64,000 nucleotides of DNA from positions 124,001 through 188,000 of the forward strand of contig JAEZDY010000023.1 in assembly GCA_023417935.1 (NCBI GenBank). The letters run 5' to 3'. Positions 28,080 to 35,950 of the stretch are shown here, piece after piece. The position numbers and the translations under genes are program-made. The notes beneath the pieces are model-generated. The model was not told the DNA's origin and made no database searches. It saw only the letters and a program-made list of their open reading frames with translations. Source of the DNA: Bacteroidota bacterium. Lineage in GTDB: Bacteria > Bacteroidota > Bacteroidia > Bacteroidales > Lentimicrobiaceae. The stretch's first letter is position 1. The number at the start of each line of letters is the position of its first letter.

Positions 28080-28925
28080 TTAACATGCTTTAAGACTGAG
28101 ATCCAAACTTTTGATCTGATGGGTTAATGCTCCAACAGAGATGTAATCGACCCCCGTTTCGGCAAATGAGCGTATAGTCTCCATATTTATTCCTCCTGAT
28201 GCTTCAGTTTCAAACCGTCCTCCAATCATTTTTATTGCCTGGCTGAGAGTGTCAGGTGCAAAGTTATCCAGCATAATTCTATGAACCTGGCCGTTCTCAA
28301 GTACTTGCTTAAGTTCGCTGAAATTCCTTACCTCAATTTCAATTTGTAAATCTAGTTTATTGTCTTTAAGATATTGCACTGCTGAGAATATTGCATTATT
28401 GATACCACCAGCAAAGTCAACATGATTATCTTTAATGAGTATCATGTCATATAACCCAAATCTATGATTATAGCCTCCCCCATGAATGACTGCTTCTTTT
28501 TCAAATGTCCTGAGTAATGGCGTTGTCTTTCTGGTATCAAGTATTTTTGAATTTAAACCTTTTACCTTACTAACATATTGTGATGTAGTAGTAGCAATGC
28601 CGCTCATTCTCTGTAAGAAATTAAGTACCAGTCGCTCAGCTTGTAGTATGCTTAGTGTTGATCCAGTCACGGTAAAGGCAATGTCTCCTGGGCGAATTTT
28701 ATCTCCATCGTGCAAATACTCAGTTAATTCCAGACCTGAATCAACTAAACTAAATATCTTTTTAGCTATAGTCATTCCTGAGAGCACTCCTTCCTGCTTC
28801 ACGAGTAATTGAGCGCTTCCTTTCTGATCAACTGAAATTGTTGATAAGGATGTATGATCACCACTTCCTATATCTTCAGCGAGTGCATACGCCAGTATAG
28901 CCTCAACACTTAGGGGTTCTTTCAT
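28080..28925 (-). CDS. nadC: Nicotinate-nucleotide diphosphorylase (quinolinate PRTase)
   Basis: This 281-residue enzyme makes nicotinate mononucleotide from quinolinate and PRPP in NAD synthesis. Conserved blocks are AEDIGSGDHTS, NFLQRMSGIAT, LDTRKTTPLLR (Arg/Lys substrate contacts), HRFGLYDMILIKDNH and EASGGINMETI, ending with the DYISVGALTH phosphate-binding loop. The length is standard. It is 8 bp downstream of the DUF4783 gene and 16 bp upstream of the YihY gene. nadA and nadB are not nearby. Confidence 0.96.
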   Translation of the reverse strand: MKEPLSVEAILAYALAEDIGSGDHTSLSTISVDQKGSAQLLVKQEGVLSGMTIAKKIFSLVDSGLELTEYLHDGDKIRPGDIAFTVTGSTLSILQAERLVLNFLQRMSGIATTTSQYVSKVKGLNSKILDTRKTTPLLRTFEKEAVIHGGGYNHRFGLYDMILIKDNHVDFAGGINNAIFSAVQYLKDNKLDLQIEIEVRNFSELKQVLENGQVHRIMLDNFAPDTLSQAIKMIGGRFETEASGGINMETIRSFAETGVDYISVGALTHQIKSLDLSLKAC

Positions 28926-28933
28926 AATGATGA

Positions 28934-29359
28934 TTATTCTTCTCTCGATTCAAACTTAAGTTGGTGGATAAGCAATTGACCACCTATTGACTTTGTAAGA
29001 TAATACGTGCGGAAAGTAACTGAGTTACTTTTGTAAGTGCCAATTGCATAAACCGACCCGTCGTTGGAACTCCCTTTATGATTTATAGTAAATGATACAG
29101 GGGGGTATTTTGTAAAAAAGCTCTTTAGGATTTGTTCAGCCTGTACTTTGCTATATGTGCCTTCACTTCCTGGAATAGTCAGATCAATTGAATTATTGAA
29201 ATATTTCGAGAGTTCAGTAGAATTAGAGGATTTAATCGCCATTGATACCTTCCCATTAATATCCTGAGCTGATACCGACATTGAAACAATCAAATTAAAC
29301 ATTATGAATACCGAAATCTGTAAGAAAATCCCGAGTACCCTGTTATTGAGCTTGTTCAT
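28934..29359 (-). CDS. Secreted DUF4783-like (NTF2-fold) protein
   Basis: The 141-residue protein has an N-terminal signal peptide (about residues 10-32, VSMSVSAQ) and a small domain beginning INGKVSMAIKSSNSTELSKYF. Features such as the GTYSKVQAEQILKSFF block, the KGSSNDGSVYAIGTY segment and the length match DUF4783, a Bacteroidota family that looks like an NTF2 fold. I use the ATG at 29359. A longer in-frame form starting at 29497 would overlap the rlmH start codon and run through the promoter, and it lacks a signal peptide at its N terminus. First gene of the nadC-yihY-flippase operon. Confidence 0.85.
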   Translation of the reverse strand: MNKLNNRVLGIFLQISVFIMFNLIVSMSVSAQDINGKVSMAIKSSNSTELSKYFNNSIDLTIPGSEGTYSKVQAEQILKSFFTKYPPVSFTINHKGSSNDGSVYAIGTYKSNSVTFRTYYLTKSIGGQLLIHQLKFESREE

Positions 29360-29435
29360 AGAAATTTTATAATTAATACCTTGTATTACACAAAAACCGA
29401 ACCAATAACTGAATTCTACTTCTAGTAAGCTACTG

Positions 29436-29451
29436 CAAATATACAAATATA
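29436..29451 (-). promoter_or_regulatory. Tandem -7 elements (DUF4783-nadC operon)
   Basis: Two adjacent copies of TATATTTG on the minus strand (29451-29444 and 29443-29436) could each serve as a -7 element, giving starts near 29437 and 29429. Confidence 0.45.
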
Positions 29452-29472
29452 CTAAACCATTAGGGAAAAAGC

Positions 29473-29480
29473 TATTTTTG
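29473..29480 (+). promoter_or_regulatory. -7 element directly before rlmH
   Basis: TATTTTTG ends 4 bp before the rlmH ATG at 29485. If functional, the transcript would start within a few bases of the start codon and be nearly leaderless. Confidence 0.4.
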
Positions 29481-29484
29481 TAAC

Positions 29485-29958
29485 ATGAAAATATCACTGA
29501 TAACCGTTGGAAAGACCGAAAACAATTACCTCATAGAAGGAATCAGGATATATAATGAGAGGTTGAAGCATTATATTAAATTCGAAATGATTGAGATCCA
29601 GTTACCTAAAAATCTCAAGAAGCTAAATCCCGAACAATTGAAAGAAGCTGAAGGAAAACTCTTGCTCAACTCCTTCGAAGGTGCAGATATGATCATTTTA
29701 TTAGATGAGAAGGGTAATACTTATACTTCTGAAACTTTTGCCGTATGGTTGCAGAAGCAGATGAATGCCGGAATCAGACATCTTGTTTTTGTTGTTGGCG
29801 GTGCATTTGGCTTTTCTCCTGAAGTATACCAGGCCGCAAATAATAAATTAGCACTCTCTTCCATGACATTCTCCCACCAAATGGTCAGGTTATTCTTTGT
29901 TGAACAACTGTATAGAGCTTTTACAATTTTACGTAATGAACAATATCATAATTCATGA
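29485..29958 (+). CDS. rlmH: 23S rRNA (pseudouridine-1915-N3) methyltransferase
   Basis: This 157-residue SPOUT methyltransferase methylates pseudouridine 1915 of 23S rRNA with S-adenosylmethionine. The trefoil-knot region is clear: LLDEKGNTYTSETFA, LVFVVGGAFGFSPEVYQ and LSSMTFSHQMVRLFFVEQLY, ending YHNS with the family's C-terminal Tyr-His. The start has almost no leader after the candidate promoter. rdgB begins 3 bp after its stop and is co-transcribed. Confidence 0.97.
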   Translation: MKISLITVGKTENNYLIEGIRIYNERLKHYIKFEMIEIQLPKNLKKLNPEQLKEAEGKLLLNSFEGADMIILLDEKGNTYTSETFAVWLQKQMNAGIRHLVFVVGGAFGFSPEVYQAANNKLALSSMTFSHQMVRLFFVEQLYRAFTILRNEQYHNS

Positions 29959-29961
29959 GTC

Positions 29962-30537
29962 ATGAAATCATTAGTATTTGCTACGAATAATAAACACAAA
30001 ATAGAGGAAGCTACCAGCATTCTCCAATTTACATATAAGGTTGTATCTCTTAGAGAACTAAATTATACTGGTGATATTCCTGAAACTGAGGCAACGCTTG
30101 AAGGTAACGCATCAATAAAGGCATGGCACATCTTCAATAGATTTGGGATTGATTGTTTCGCAGATGATACTGGTCTTGAAGTTGATGCGCTTGATGGCGC
30201 TCCAGGGGTATACTCAGCGCGATATGCAGGTCCTGAGAATGATTTTAATAAAAACGTAAGCAAATTACTTGATGAACTCCAAGATATCAGCGATCGCAAA
30301 GCGCGCTTTCGCACTATTGTTTCTTTAATAATCAACGGTCGCGAAACACAGTTTGAAGGAATTATCAATGGAACCATTACAACAGAACGTTTTGGACATA
30401 ATGGATTCGGTTATGATCCTGTGTTTATTCCTGACGGTTATTCACAAACTATTGCTGAGTTAGACCCGGATATAAAAAATAAAATCAGCCACCGCGCTAT
30501 AGCATTGCACAAGATGGCTGATTTTCTAGGCCTTTAA
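29962..30537 (+). CDS. rdgB: XTP/dITP (non-canonical purine NTP) pyrophosphatase
   Basis: The 191-residue protein is an ITPase/HAM1-family housecleaning enzyme that hydrolyses dITP and XTP to monophosphates. Motifs are FATNNKHKIEEA at the N terminus, ETEATLEGNASIKA, FADDTGLEVDALDGAPGVYSAR (catalytic Asp and substrate loop), FGYDPVF and ISHRAIAL. It follows rlmH by 3 bp. Its stop is only 14 bp from that of the convergent Gre-like gene. Confidence 0.96.
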   Translation: MKSLVFATNNKHKIEEATSILQFTYKVVSLRELNYTGDIPETEATLEGNASIKAWHIFNRFGIDCFADDTGLEVDALDGAPGVYSARYAGPENDFNKNVSKLLDELQDISDRKARFRTIVSLIINGRETQFEGIINGTITTERFGHNGFGYDPVFIPDGYSQTIAELDPDIKNKISHRAIALHKMADFLGL

Positions 30538-30551
30538 ATAGAGGAGGCTCT

Positions 30552-30941
30552 TTAATCTAATTCATTCAGGATATCCAGGATTTCAAGTTCTATGCTCCCT
30601 GCAGGAGTATTCCACTGAACCTTATCACCCTTTCTGTATCCAATAAGTGCAGTACCTACCGGAGCAAATATTGAAACTTTATGTTTAGCAATATCTGCAT
30701 CCTGAGGATACACAATCTGTATTTTCACAACTTGTTTGTTCTTGTGGTTTAGTAAAGAAACTATAGAATTCATTGTGACTACGTCACGCGGCATTTCATC
30801 AGGTTTGACTTTACGTGCCCTGTTTAATTCGTTGATTAATGGCATCAGGTTTACAGGAGCTTTGAGGCCTCCCAAACGTGCCTTTTCAATGCAATTTTGA
30901 ATGCGCTCAGCATCGATCGAACTAATCAATATCTCTTGCAT
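30552..30941 (-). CDS. GreA/GreB C-terminal-domain protein (Rnk-like)
   Basis: The 129-residue protein has a short N-terminal helical region (ILISSIDAERIQNCIEKAR) and a C-terminal GreA/B FKBP-like domain with MPRDVVTMNSIVSL, VKIQIVYPQDAD and SIFAPVGTALIGYRKGD. It lacks the long coiled coil of a true Gre factor. Layout and length fit Rnk-type proteins, which bind RNA polymerase near the secondary channel; a nucleotide-kinase regulator name is often attached. It is separated from the next upstream gene by a terminator. Confidence 0.88.
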   Translation of the reverse strand: MQEILISSIDAERIQNCIEKARLGGLKAPVNLMPLINELNRARKVKPDEMPRDVVTMNSIVSLLNHKNKQVVKIQIVYPQDADIAKHKVSIFAPVGTALIGYRKGDKVQWNTPAGSIELEILDILNELD

Positions 30942-30961
30942 GTCTTTAATGTTATGATTGT

Positions 30962-30991
30962 TAAAAATAAAAAAACCGGGGAAACCCGGTT
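30962..30991 (-). terminator. Terminator of the nitronate monooxygenase-like gene
   Basis: On the minus strand AACCGGG, a four-base loop TTTC, CCCGGTT and then a long T-rich run form a classic Rho-independent terminator. It stops transcripts coming from the gene at 31110-32210 before the Gre-like gene. Confidence 0.85.
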
Positions 30992-31109
30992 CTTTCTATA
31001 AATGAGTTTCTTTCTATCCTTTCAGATCAAGTATTTGTGTTTAAGTATGTTTTGCATCGTCCGTTAATTTTATTACCAGTAAACAACCTCGAAATCATGC
31101 TTGACCCTA

Positions 31110-32210
31110 TTAAGAAACTAAACACAAAGGAGTGATAAATGTTTCCTTCAAATGTGCATTGTACTCTTCTTTTAATTCTTTTACTAATGCCCCAACAGTT
31201 ACAATAGAGTTTATTCTCCAAACATTACTTCCGGCAAATGCATATCCCTTATAGAAATTACCTCTTAATGCAGCAGTAAGTGATCCTATTATGCAGTATG
31301 CAACTTTATCAACGTCACATGTTTTAATACAATTCACGGGACAGGATTTAGGTTTTCGCTCTCCGGCTTCAACCGCTTCGAGAAATGGCGAATTAATAGC
31401 TCTGCCTGGCATACCTACCGGACTCTTGATTATTTTGACATCTTCTTTTTTGGCATCAATATATGCTTGCTTGAACTCATCGTTGGCATCACATTCAACT
31501 GTTGCAACAAAGCGAGTTCCCATTTGAACTCCAGCAGCACCCATCGTTATAAATTTATGTATATCTGATCCGGTATAAACACCACCACCAGCTATAACTG
31601 GTATTTTGCAATCGTGTTCTTTACCAAACTTATCAGCAACTTCCAGTACTTCGGGAATTAATTGTTCAAGTGCAAATGCTTTATCATTGATCTGCTCTAA
31701 CTTAAAACCAAGGTGGCCACCTGCTTCAGGTCCTTCTACAACAATTGCCGGAGCTATATAATTGTACGTTGTAAACCATTTATTGCATATTAATTGAGCT
31801 GCCCTGGCTGAAGATACAATTGGTACCAATAATGTTTTTGAGTCAGGTTTAAGATATGATGGTAAATCCAAAGGTAACCCAGCTCCTGAGAAAATAATAT
31901 CAGCGCCTGCATCAATAGCTGTGTTAACCATATCAGAGAAATTGGACAATGCAACCATTATATTAACACCTATTACTCCGGAAGTCAAACTTTTTGCTTT
32001 TACTATCTCAAATCGTAAACCGTCAATACTGTTTTGGAGATAATCACCTCCATTCTTATGAAGCATACCTATACCGGCAGCAGATATTACACCTATTCCT
32101 CCTTCATTTGCAACAGCAGAAGCCAGACCTGAAAGTGAAATACCAACGCCCATCCCGCCCTGTATTATGGGAAGTGAGCATTTGAAGTGACCAATTGTCA
32201 TGTGTTTCAT
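31110..32210 (-). CDS. Nitronate monooxygenase / 2-nitropropane dioxygenase family flavoprotein
   Basis: The 366-residue TIM-barrel flavoprotein opens with LPIIQGGMGVGISLSGLASAVA. It has GVIGVNIMVALSNF, an FMN phosphate site in IPVIAGGGVYTGSDI and MGAAGVQMGTRFVAT, and the VVEGPEAGGHLGF block with the His proposed as catalytic base. Members oxidise nitronates, but relatives act as enoyl-ACP reductases (FabK) or have unknown substrates. A Cys-containing segment near the C terminus (CPVNCIKTCDVDKVAYC) is notable and might hold a metal or disulfides. There is no signal peptide. Confidence 0.88.
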   Translation of the reverse strand: MKHMTIGHFKCSLPIIQGGMGVGISLSGLASAVANEGGIGVISAAGIGMLHKNGGDYLQNSIDGLRFEIVKAKSLTSGVIGVNIMVALSNFSDMVNTAIDAGADIIFSGAGLPLDLPSYLKPDSKTLLVPIVSSARAAQLICNKWFTTYNYIAPAIVVEGPEAGGHLGFKLEQINDKAFALEQLIPEVLEVADKFGKEHDCKIPVIAGGGVYTGSDIHKFITMGAAGVQMGTRFVATVECDANDEFKQAYIDAKKEDVKIIKSPVGMPGRAINSPFLEAVEAGERKPKSCPVNCIKTCDVDKVAYCIIGSLTAALRGNFYKGYAFAGSNVWRINSIVTVGALVKELKEEYNAHLKETFITPLCLVS

Positions 32211-32305
32211 AGAAGATAAAAATTTACTGCAAGATTACATCATAACTTGTTATTATGCGAGAATAAGGGTTATAAACGAAATTTAGTGAGCAACTACAGC
32301 ATTTT

Positions 32306-32349
32306 GGGATGAAATGCGTCTTTTTCTGGGACGAAATGCGTGAATAAAT
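32306..32349. repeat. Two direct 22-bp repeats
   Basis: GGGATGAAATGCGT and GGGACGAAATGCGT recur exactly 22 bp apart in the gap between the flavoprotein and LytTR genes; the other halves of the units differ. A third unit on either side is not convincing. The spacing equals that of larger arrays near 58.3 and 59.9 kb. Confidence 0.6.
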
Positions 32350-32353
32350 CTAC

Positions 32354-33226
32354 TTATAGAATTATTGTTGCCTGTTCCACAGTCTGACTTAGGGTCTTGA
32401 TCTGTCCTACTTTTCCTCTTGCAATCGGTATAGCAATGTCTAATCCCTTAAGTTGTAAAGAATAGCTACCCGATGAATTTGTCATTTTACTGAAATGTGC
32501 AAAATTAATGAGACAACATCTATGTGCCCTCACAAAATTTGGGTACGCACTAAGTAAGTTTTCTAGATTTGATAAAGTCTGTCGGAGAAGTGATTTTCTC
32601 ACTTTCTGATCAACAACGAAATAAATCTCAACATAATTTCCGCATGATTTTAGCAATAGAAGCTTGTCAGGGTCAAACTGCATTGATTCCTTACCACTCT
32701 CAGAAACGAACTTCACATGTTTAACAAGTTGCTTTTTATCTTCTGCAAGCCATTGCTTTCCCGAGTCGAAAACGTGAACCATTCTAACCTTTAGTGAATT
32801 ATTATAGTTGCTCAGATTAAATAAAATAATAGGTAATAATGCAAGAGCACCTGTTAGAAACAGCGGAAGTGAGTAATTGACTAATGCTATATTGAATAAG
32901 TATGCTAACAAAGCAAATGAAAATGAAAGGAAAATAAACATGCATATATTCTGTATTATTTCCTTTTTCACTGTCCACTTTTTTGAGTCAAAGGTTTTAG
33001 GGAAAATCCCTGGTAAAACCTGTGTATTAACAAAGAAGGTGATGGCAGTAAATATGCCAGTACCAAGAACGAAATAACCATCACTCGTAGACTTAAGGAA
33101 ATTTACACCGAAAGGCTGGAAATAAAGTACTATAAGCATATATGCCATACTAACCAGGATGATGGTTTTGACACTGTGCTTGAAATTATTATTAAATATA
33201 TATGGTTGATTCAAATTTTCAAACAT
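32354..33226 (-). CDS. Membrane LytTR-domain transcription regulator
   Basis: This 290-residue protein has four membrane helices (about residues 20-150) and a C-terminal LytTR DNA-binding domain of about 100 residues. Its typical sequences are LLLLKSCGNYVEIYF, LRQTLSNLENLL and FVRAHRCCLINFAHFSKM. No receiver or kinase domain is present, so the membrane part is probably the sensor. It has its own promoter element 19 bp upstream of the ATG. Targets are unknown; the TonB-dependent receptor gene lies just upstream on the same strand and is a natural candidate. Confidence 0.9.
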   Translation of the reverse strand: MFENLNQPYIFNNNFKHSVKTIILVSMAYMLIVLYFQPFGVNFLKSTSDGYFVLGTGIFTAITFFVNTQVLPGIFPKTFDSKKWTVKKEIIQNICMFIFLSFSFALLAYLFNIALVNYSLPLFLTGALALLPIILFNLSNYNNSLKVRMVHVFDSGKQWLAEDKKQLVKHVKFVSESGKESMQFDPDKLLLLKSCGNYVEIYFVVDQKVRKSLLRQTLSNLENLLSAYPNFVRAHRCCLINFAHFSKMTNSSGSYSLQLKGLDIAIPIARGKVGQIKTLSQTVEQATIIL

Positions 33227-33244
33227 GATTCAAATTTTCATTTA

Positions 33245-33252
33245 CAAAGATA
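33245..33252 (-). promoter_or_regulatory. -7 element of the LytTR gene
   Basis: The minus strand reads TATCTTTG, implying a start near 33238, 12 bp before the ATG. Confidence 0.45.
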
Positions 33253-33321
33253 CTCTTAACCTCTAATGAAAAACCGGAGGACACTACTTATTTCTAATAG
33301 CTTAATTTATAACTAGATAAT

Positions 33322-33336
33322 CTTGGTTAAACCAAG
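33322..33336. promoter_or_regulatory. Perfect 15-bp palindrome (CTTGGTT-A-AACCAAG)
   Basis: Seven-base perfect arms around one central base lie between the TonB-receptor stop and the LytTR promoter. No T run follows on the minus strand, so it looks more like a protein-binding site than a terminator, but that is inference. Confidence 0.45.
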
Positions 33337-33346
33337 TCAATATGTA

Positions 33347-35761
33347 TCAGAATGATACCTTTAATGATGTGATAAAATTAATGCCAGGGGCACTTATTCC
33401 TGAAGCAAATGGTCGATATAACTGGTTAGTTATGTTTTCAATACCCGCATTTAGTGCTACATACCTGTTAATGAACCATGAAGCTTTTATGTTTAGAGTG
33501 TACCACCCTGGAACAAATGGTTGTCCTAAACTATTCCTGGCATATGGTGCACTGTCATATCTTTCTGATAAAGGAAGATCTACATATTCAATCCCTGCGT
33601 TATACTCAGAATAAAGATCTACCATCAATTTATGCTTCTCATATATTACATGAGTGCTGCCAAATAAAGGTACTGCATGACGGAGGGGATAATACTTTAA
33701 ACTATCATCACTCTGCTCACGGCCAAGCTGGTAACTTATCTTGCTTTGTATTCTTATTCGTTTAACAGGAATGAATTCAATTCCTGCCTGAACACCGTAA
33801 ACGTAAGCCCTGGTAATATTTTGAATGGCCTGAACCTTGCTAAGAACACCATCATATTCCAGACTATCTACTCCTTCGTATTTGAAATCTCGTCGTGCTA
33901 GAGCGTTTGAAAGAGATGTATAGTAAGCTGAGAAATTGACTTTAAGGATTTCAGCTTTTGTAAATGCAGTCCCAATTTCATAATTCCAAGCATACTCTGG
34001 CTTAAGATCAGGATTGGGCACTACAACTGTACCGGGTTCTGAGTCGAATACTTTACCCAGGTCATCAATATTTGGCGACCTGAATCCGGTAGAAATGCTT
34101 GTGTATAACTGCACATTCTTATAAGGTGTCCAAACCAAGCCCATGCTTCCATTTACTGAACCATTCTTCAACTCAGCATGTGTGAATGGAAAAGGAAACA
34201 TTGTTGTATCAAAGTCAGCATTTGCCAAAACATAACTATAACGCAAGCCCCCGTTTATTATCCATTCAGTGTTAAGTTTATATTTCATGTTACTATATGC
34301 AGAATACGATTGCCAGTTTGAACCATCAGGGTATCGGGTATTAACGTTTGAAACTTCATCTGTTTCAATGTTGTTGCGGTATGCTGAAGAATTGACAGTG
34401 TTATAAATCCCTTCAATACCGTAATAAAGAGTTGCCTTTTCCGAAATTTTCTTGTCAAGATCCATGTTTAGGGAAAACGCATTCACTTCCTCTAACTGAT
34501 TCCGTAGTTGCACATTATGCATTTTTCTGTCATGTCTGCTCTCCTTATACAGTTGGTGGGCAAATTCTATATTAATATCATTAAATAAACCTGAGTACCC
34601 CGATAATTTAGCTGTCAATCGGTTCATCATCCATTTTTGCGGTCCATAATACCATTCAGCATTAACAAGATTACCATGATCATCTTCCAGATAAAGCCTA
34701 TCATACCTTGGCGCATCCGACAATTCAGAGTAATAAAACCCATAATCAAAGTTAAGTCTTGTAGTCGGGCGGAATTTTACTCTTTGAAGTAGATTGAACT
34801 GGCTATAAGCTGAAGATATTTGAGTACGATTATTTGGATTTATTAAAGTTGTGTCTCTGCCATTTATGGTCTTCTGGTATACAGGCCTAAGAAAGTGCTT
34901 ATTACCATGCTTTCCGGCTTTCAAATCATTAAAGTCTGAGTAAGTTATAGATGTCCGGAATGCCCATTTATTAAGACCTATATTAAAGTTTAGGTGCCCG
35001 GTTTTTTCCATATTAGCAGTACTGAACCTTAAAACACTGTTTCCGGTAACCATTGGATTACCATTCAACGTAGTATGCGGTTCCAGCGTATGGAAATCCA
35101 TGACTCCGCCTATTGCATCGCTTCCATACATCACTGCTCCAGGTCCAAACAATATCTCGCTACTTTGTATTGACAAGGCATCCAATGAAATAACATTCTG
35201 TACATTCCCGGTTCTGAAAATTGCATTGTTCATTCTTACGCCATCTACCATCAATAATACCCTGTTAGTTGCAAAGCCTCTTAGTATCGGCGACCCACCT
35301 GCAAGTTGACTCTTCTGCACGTATGCATATCCTCCCGCGGTTAGTAGATCTGCTGCCGTTTGAGGATTAGCGAAGGAAATATCTCTTTGAGTCATCTTTT
35401 CAATGCGATATGGAATCTCTCTATTCTGCTGTTCCCACCTGTTTGCTGATATAATTACCTCGTCAAGGGAGTAGTTACTGATTTCCAGTACTACAATTTT
35501 TTCAGCACCAATTTTATCATAACTAATTACCTTCTGCACATAACTTACGTGCTTAAAATAAATGCTGTCAACCCCCTTAAAACTGCCAATTTCAGCCTGC
35601 CCTCTGGCATTTGTAATTGTAGAGAATGGAGGATTCAGAGAGTAAATAGCTACATTTGATATTGGCTGAGCAGTAATATTGTCAATTACAGTCACTTTTT
35701 GACCAAAGGAAATAATGGAGGTCAAAATGAGTAGTTTTAAAAGTATTATTCTGTATTTCAT
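33347..35761 (-). CDS. TonB-dependent outer-membrane receptor (haem/haemoglobin-type)
   Basis: The 804-residue protein has a signal peptide (LLKLLILTSIISFGQ), a carboxypeptidase-regulatory-like domain (about residues 22-100), a plug domain and a 22-strand barrel ending in SLKVSF. The plug contains GGSPILRGFATNRVLLMVDG, then VRMNNAIFRTGNVQNV and GPGAVMYGSDAIGGVMDF. That spelling resembles haem/haemoglobin-type receptors of Bacteroidota, though ligand assignment by eye is weak. It takes up a ligand with energy from TonB-ExbBD, which is not encoded here. A long leader (about 130 bp) separates the promoter element from the ATG. Confidence 0.9.
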   Translation of the reverse strand: MKYRIILLKLLILTSIISFGQKVTVIDNITAQPISNVAIYSLNPPFSTITNARGQAEIGSFKGVDSIYFKHVSYVQKVISYDKIGAEKIVVLEISNYSLDEVIISANRWEQQNREIPYRIEKMTQRDISFANPQTAADLLTAGGYAYVQKSQLAGGSPILRGFATNRVLLMVDGVRMNNAIFRTGNVQNVISLDALSIQSSEILFGPGAVMYGSDAIGGVMDFHTLEPHTTLNGNPMVTGNSVLRFSTANMEKTGHLNFNIGLNKWAFRTSITYSDFNDLKAGKHGNKHFLRPVYQKTINGRDTTLINPNNRTQISSAYSQFNLLQRVKFRPTTRLNFDYGFYYSELSDAPRYDRLYLEDDHGNLVNAEWYYGPQKWMMNRLTAKLSGYSGLFNDINIEFAHQLYKESRHDRKMHNVQLRNQLEEVNAFSLNMDLDKKISEKATLYYGIEGIYNTVNSSAYRNNIETDEVSNVNTRYPDGSNWQSYSAYSNMKYKLNTEWIINGGLRYSYVLANADFDTTMFPFPFTHAELKNGSVNGSMGLVWTPYKNVQLYTSISTGFRSPNIDDLGKVFDSEPGTVVVPNPDLKPEYAWNYEIGTAFTKAEILKVNFSAYYTSLSNALARRDFKYEGVDSLEYDGVLSKVQAIQNITRAYVYGVQAGIEFIPVKRIRIQSKISYQLGREQSDDSLKYYPLRHAVPLFGSTHVIYEKHKLMVDLYSEYNAGIEYVDLPLSERYDSAPYARNSLGQPFVPGWYTLNIKASWFINRYVALNAGIENITNQLYRPFASGISAPGINFITSLKVSF

Positions 35762-35898
35762 TCCTAATAAAATTTCGCTCCTGATCTTATCAATAAGGAC
35801 TAGTGTAAAAAAGCTCTTAGTGAATTTGATTCAAAAAGAAGTATTTAGGACTTGTTTTTAAGTTGGTCAAGAGCATTAGCATTTTTAAACAACTGCTG

Positions 35899-35906
35899 CA
35901 AAGGTA
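35899..35906 (-). promoter_or_regulatory. -7 element of the TonB receptor gene
   Basis: TACCTTTG followed by C on the minus strand gives a start near 35892 and an untranslated leader of about 130 bases, long enough for leader regulation. Confidence 0.45.
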
Positions 35907-35930
35907 AGTAATCATTTAATTCAAGGCACT

Positions 35931-35950
35931 CTCAAGTTGTGGAACTTGAG
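35931..35950 (-). terminator. Hairpin right after the RluD-type gene
   Basis: A perfect 8-bp inverted repeat (CTCAAGTT, loop, AACTTGAG) begins at the base after the stop codon. There is no T run, so it may be a weak terminator or an mRNA 3'-end stabiliser. Confidence 0.5.

Noticed and set aside
29360..29497. N-terminal extension of the DUF4783-like protein by 46 residues
   Set aside because: It overlaps the rlmH start and both promoter elements, and the shorter form begins with a proper signal peptide.
33342..33614. Plus-strand open frame of 90 codons
   Set aside because: It lies antisense inside the TonB-dependent receptor gene, whose C-terminal barrel strands are clear on the other strand. 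It has no recognisable domain.
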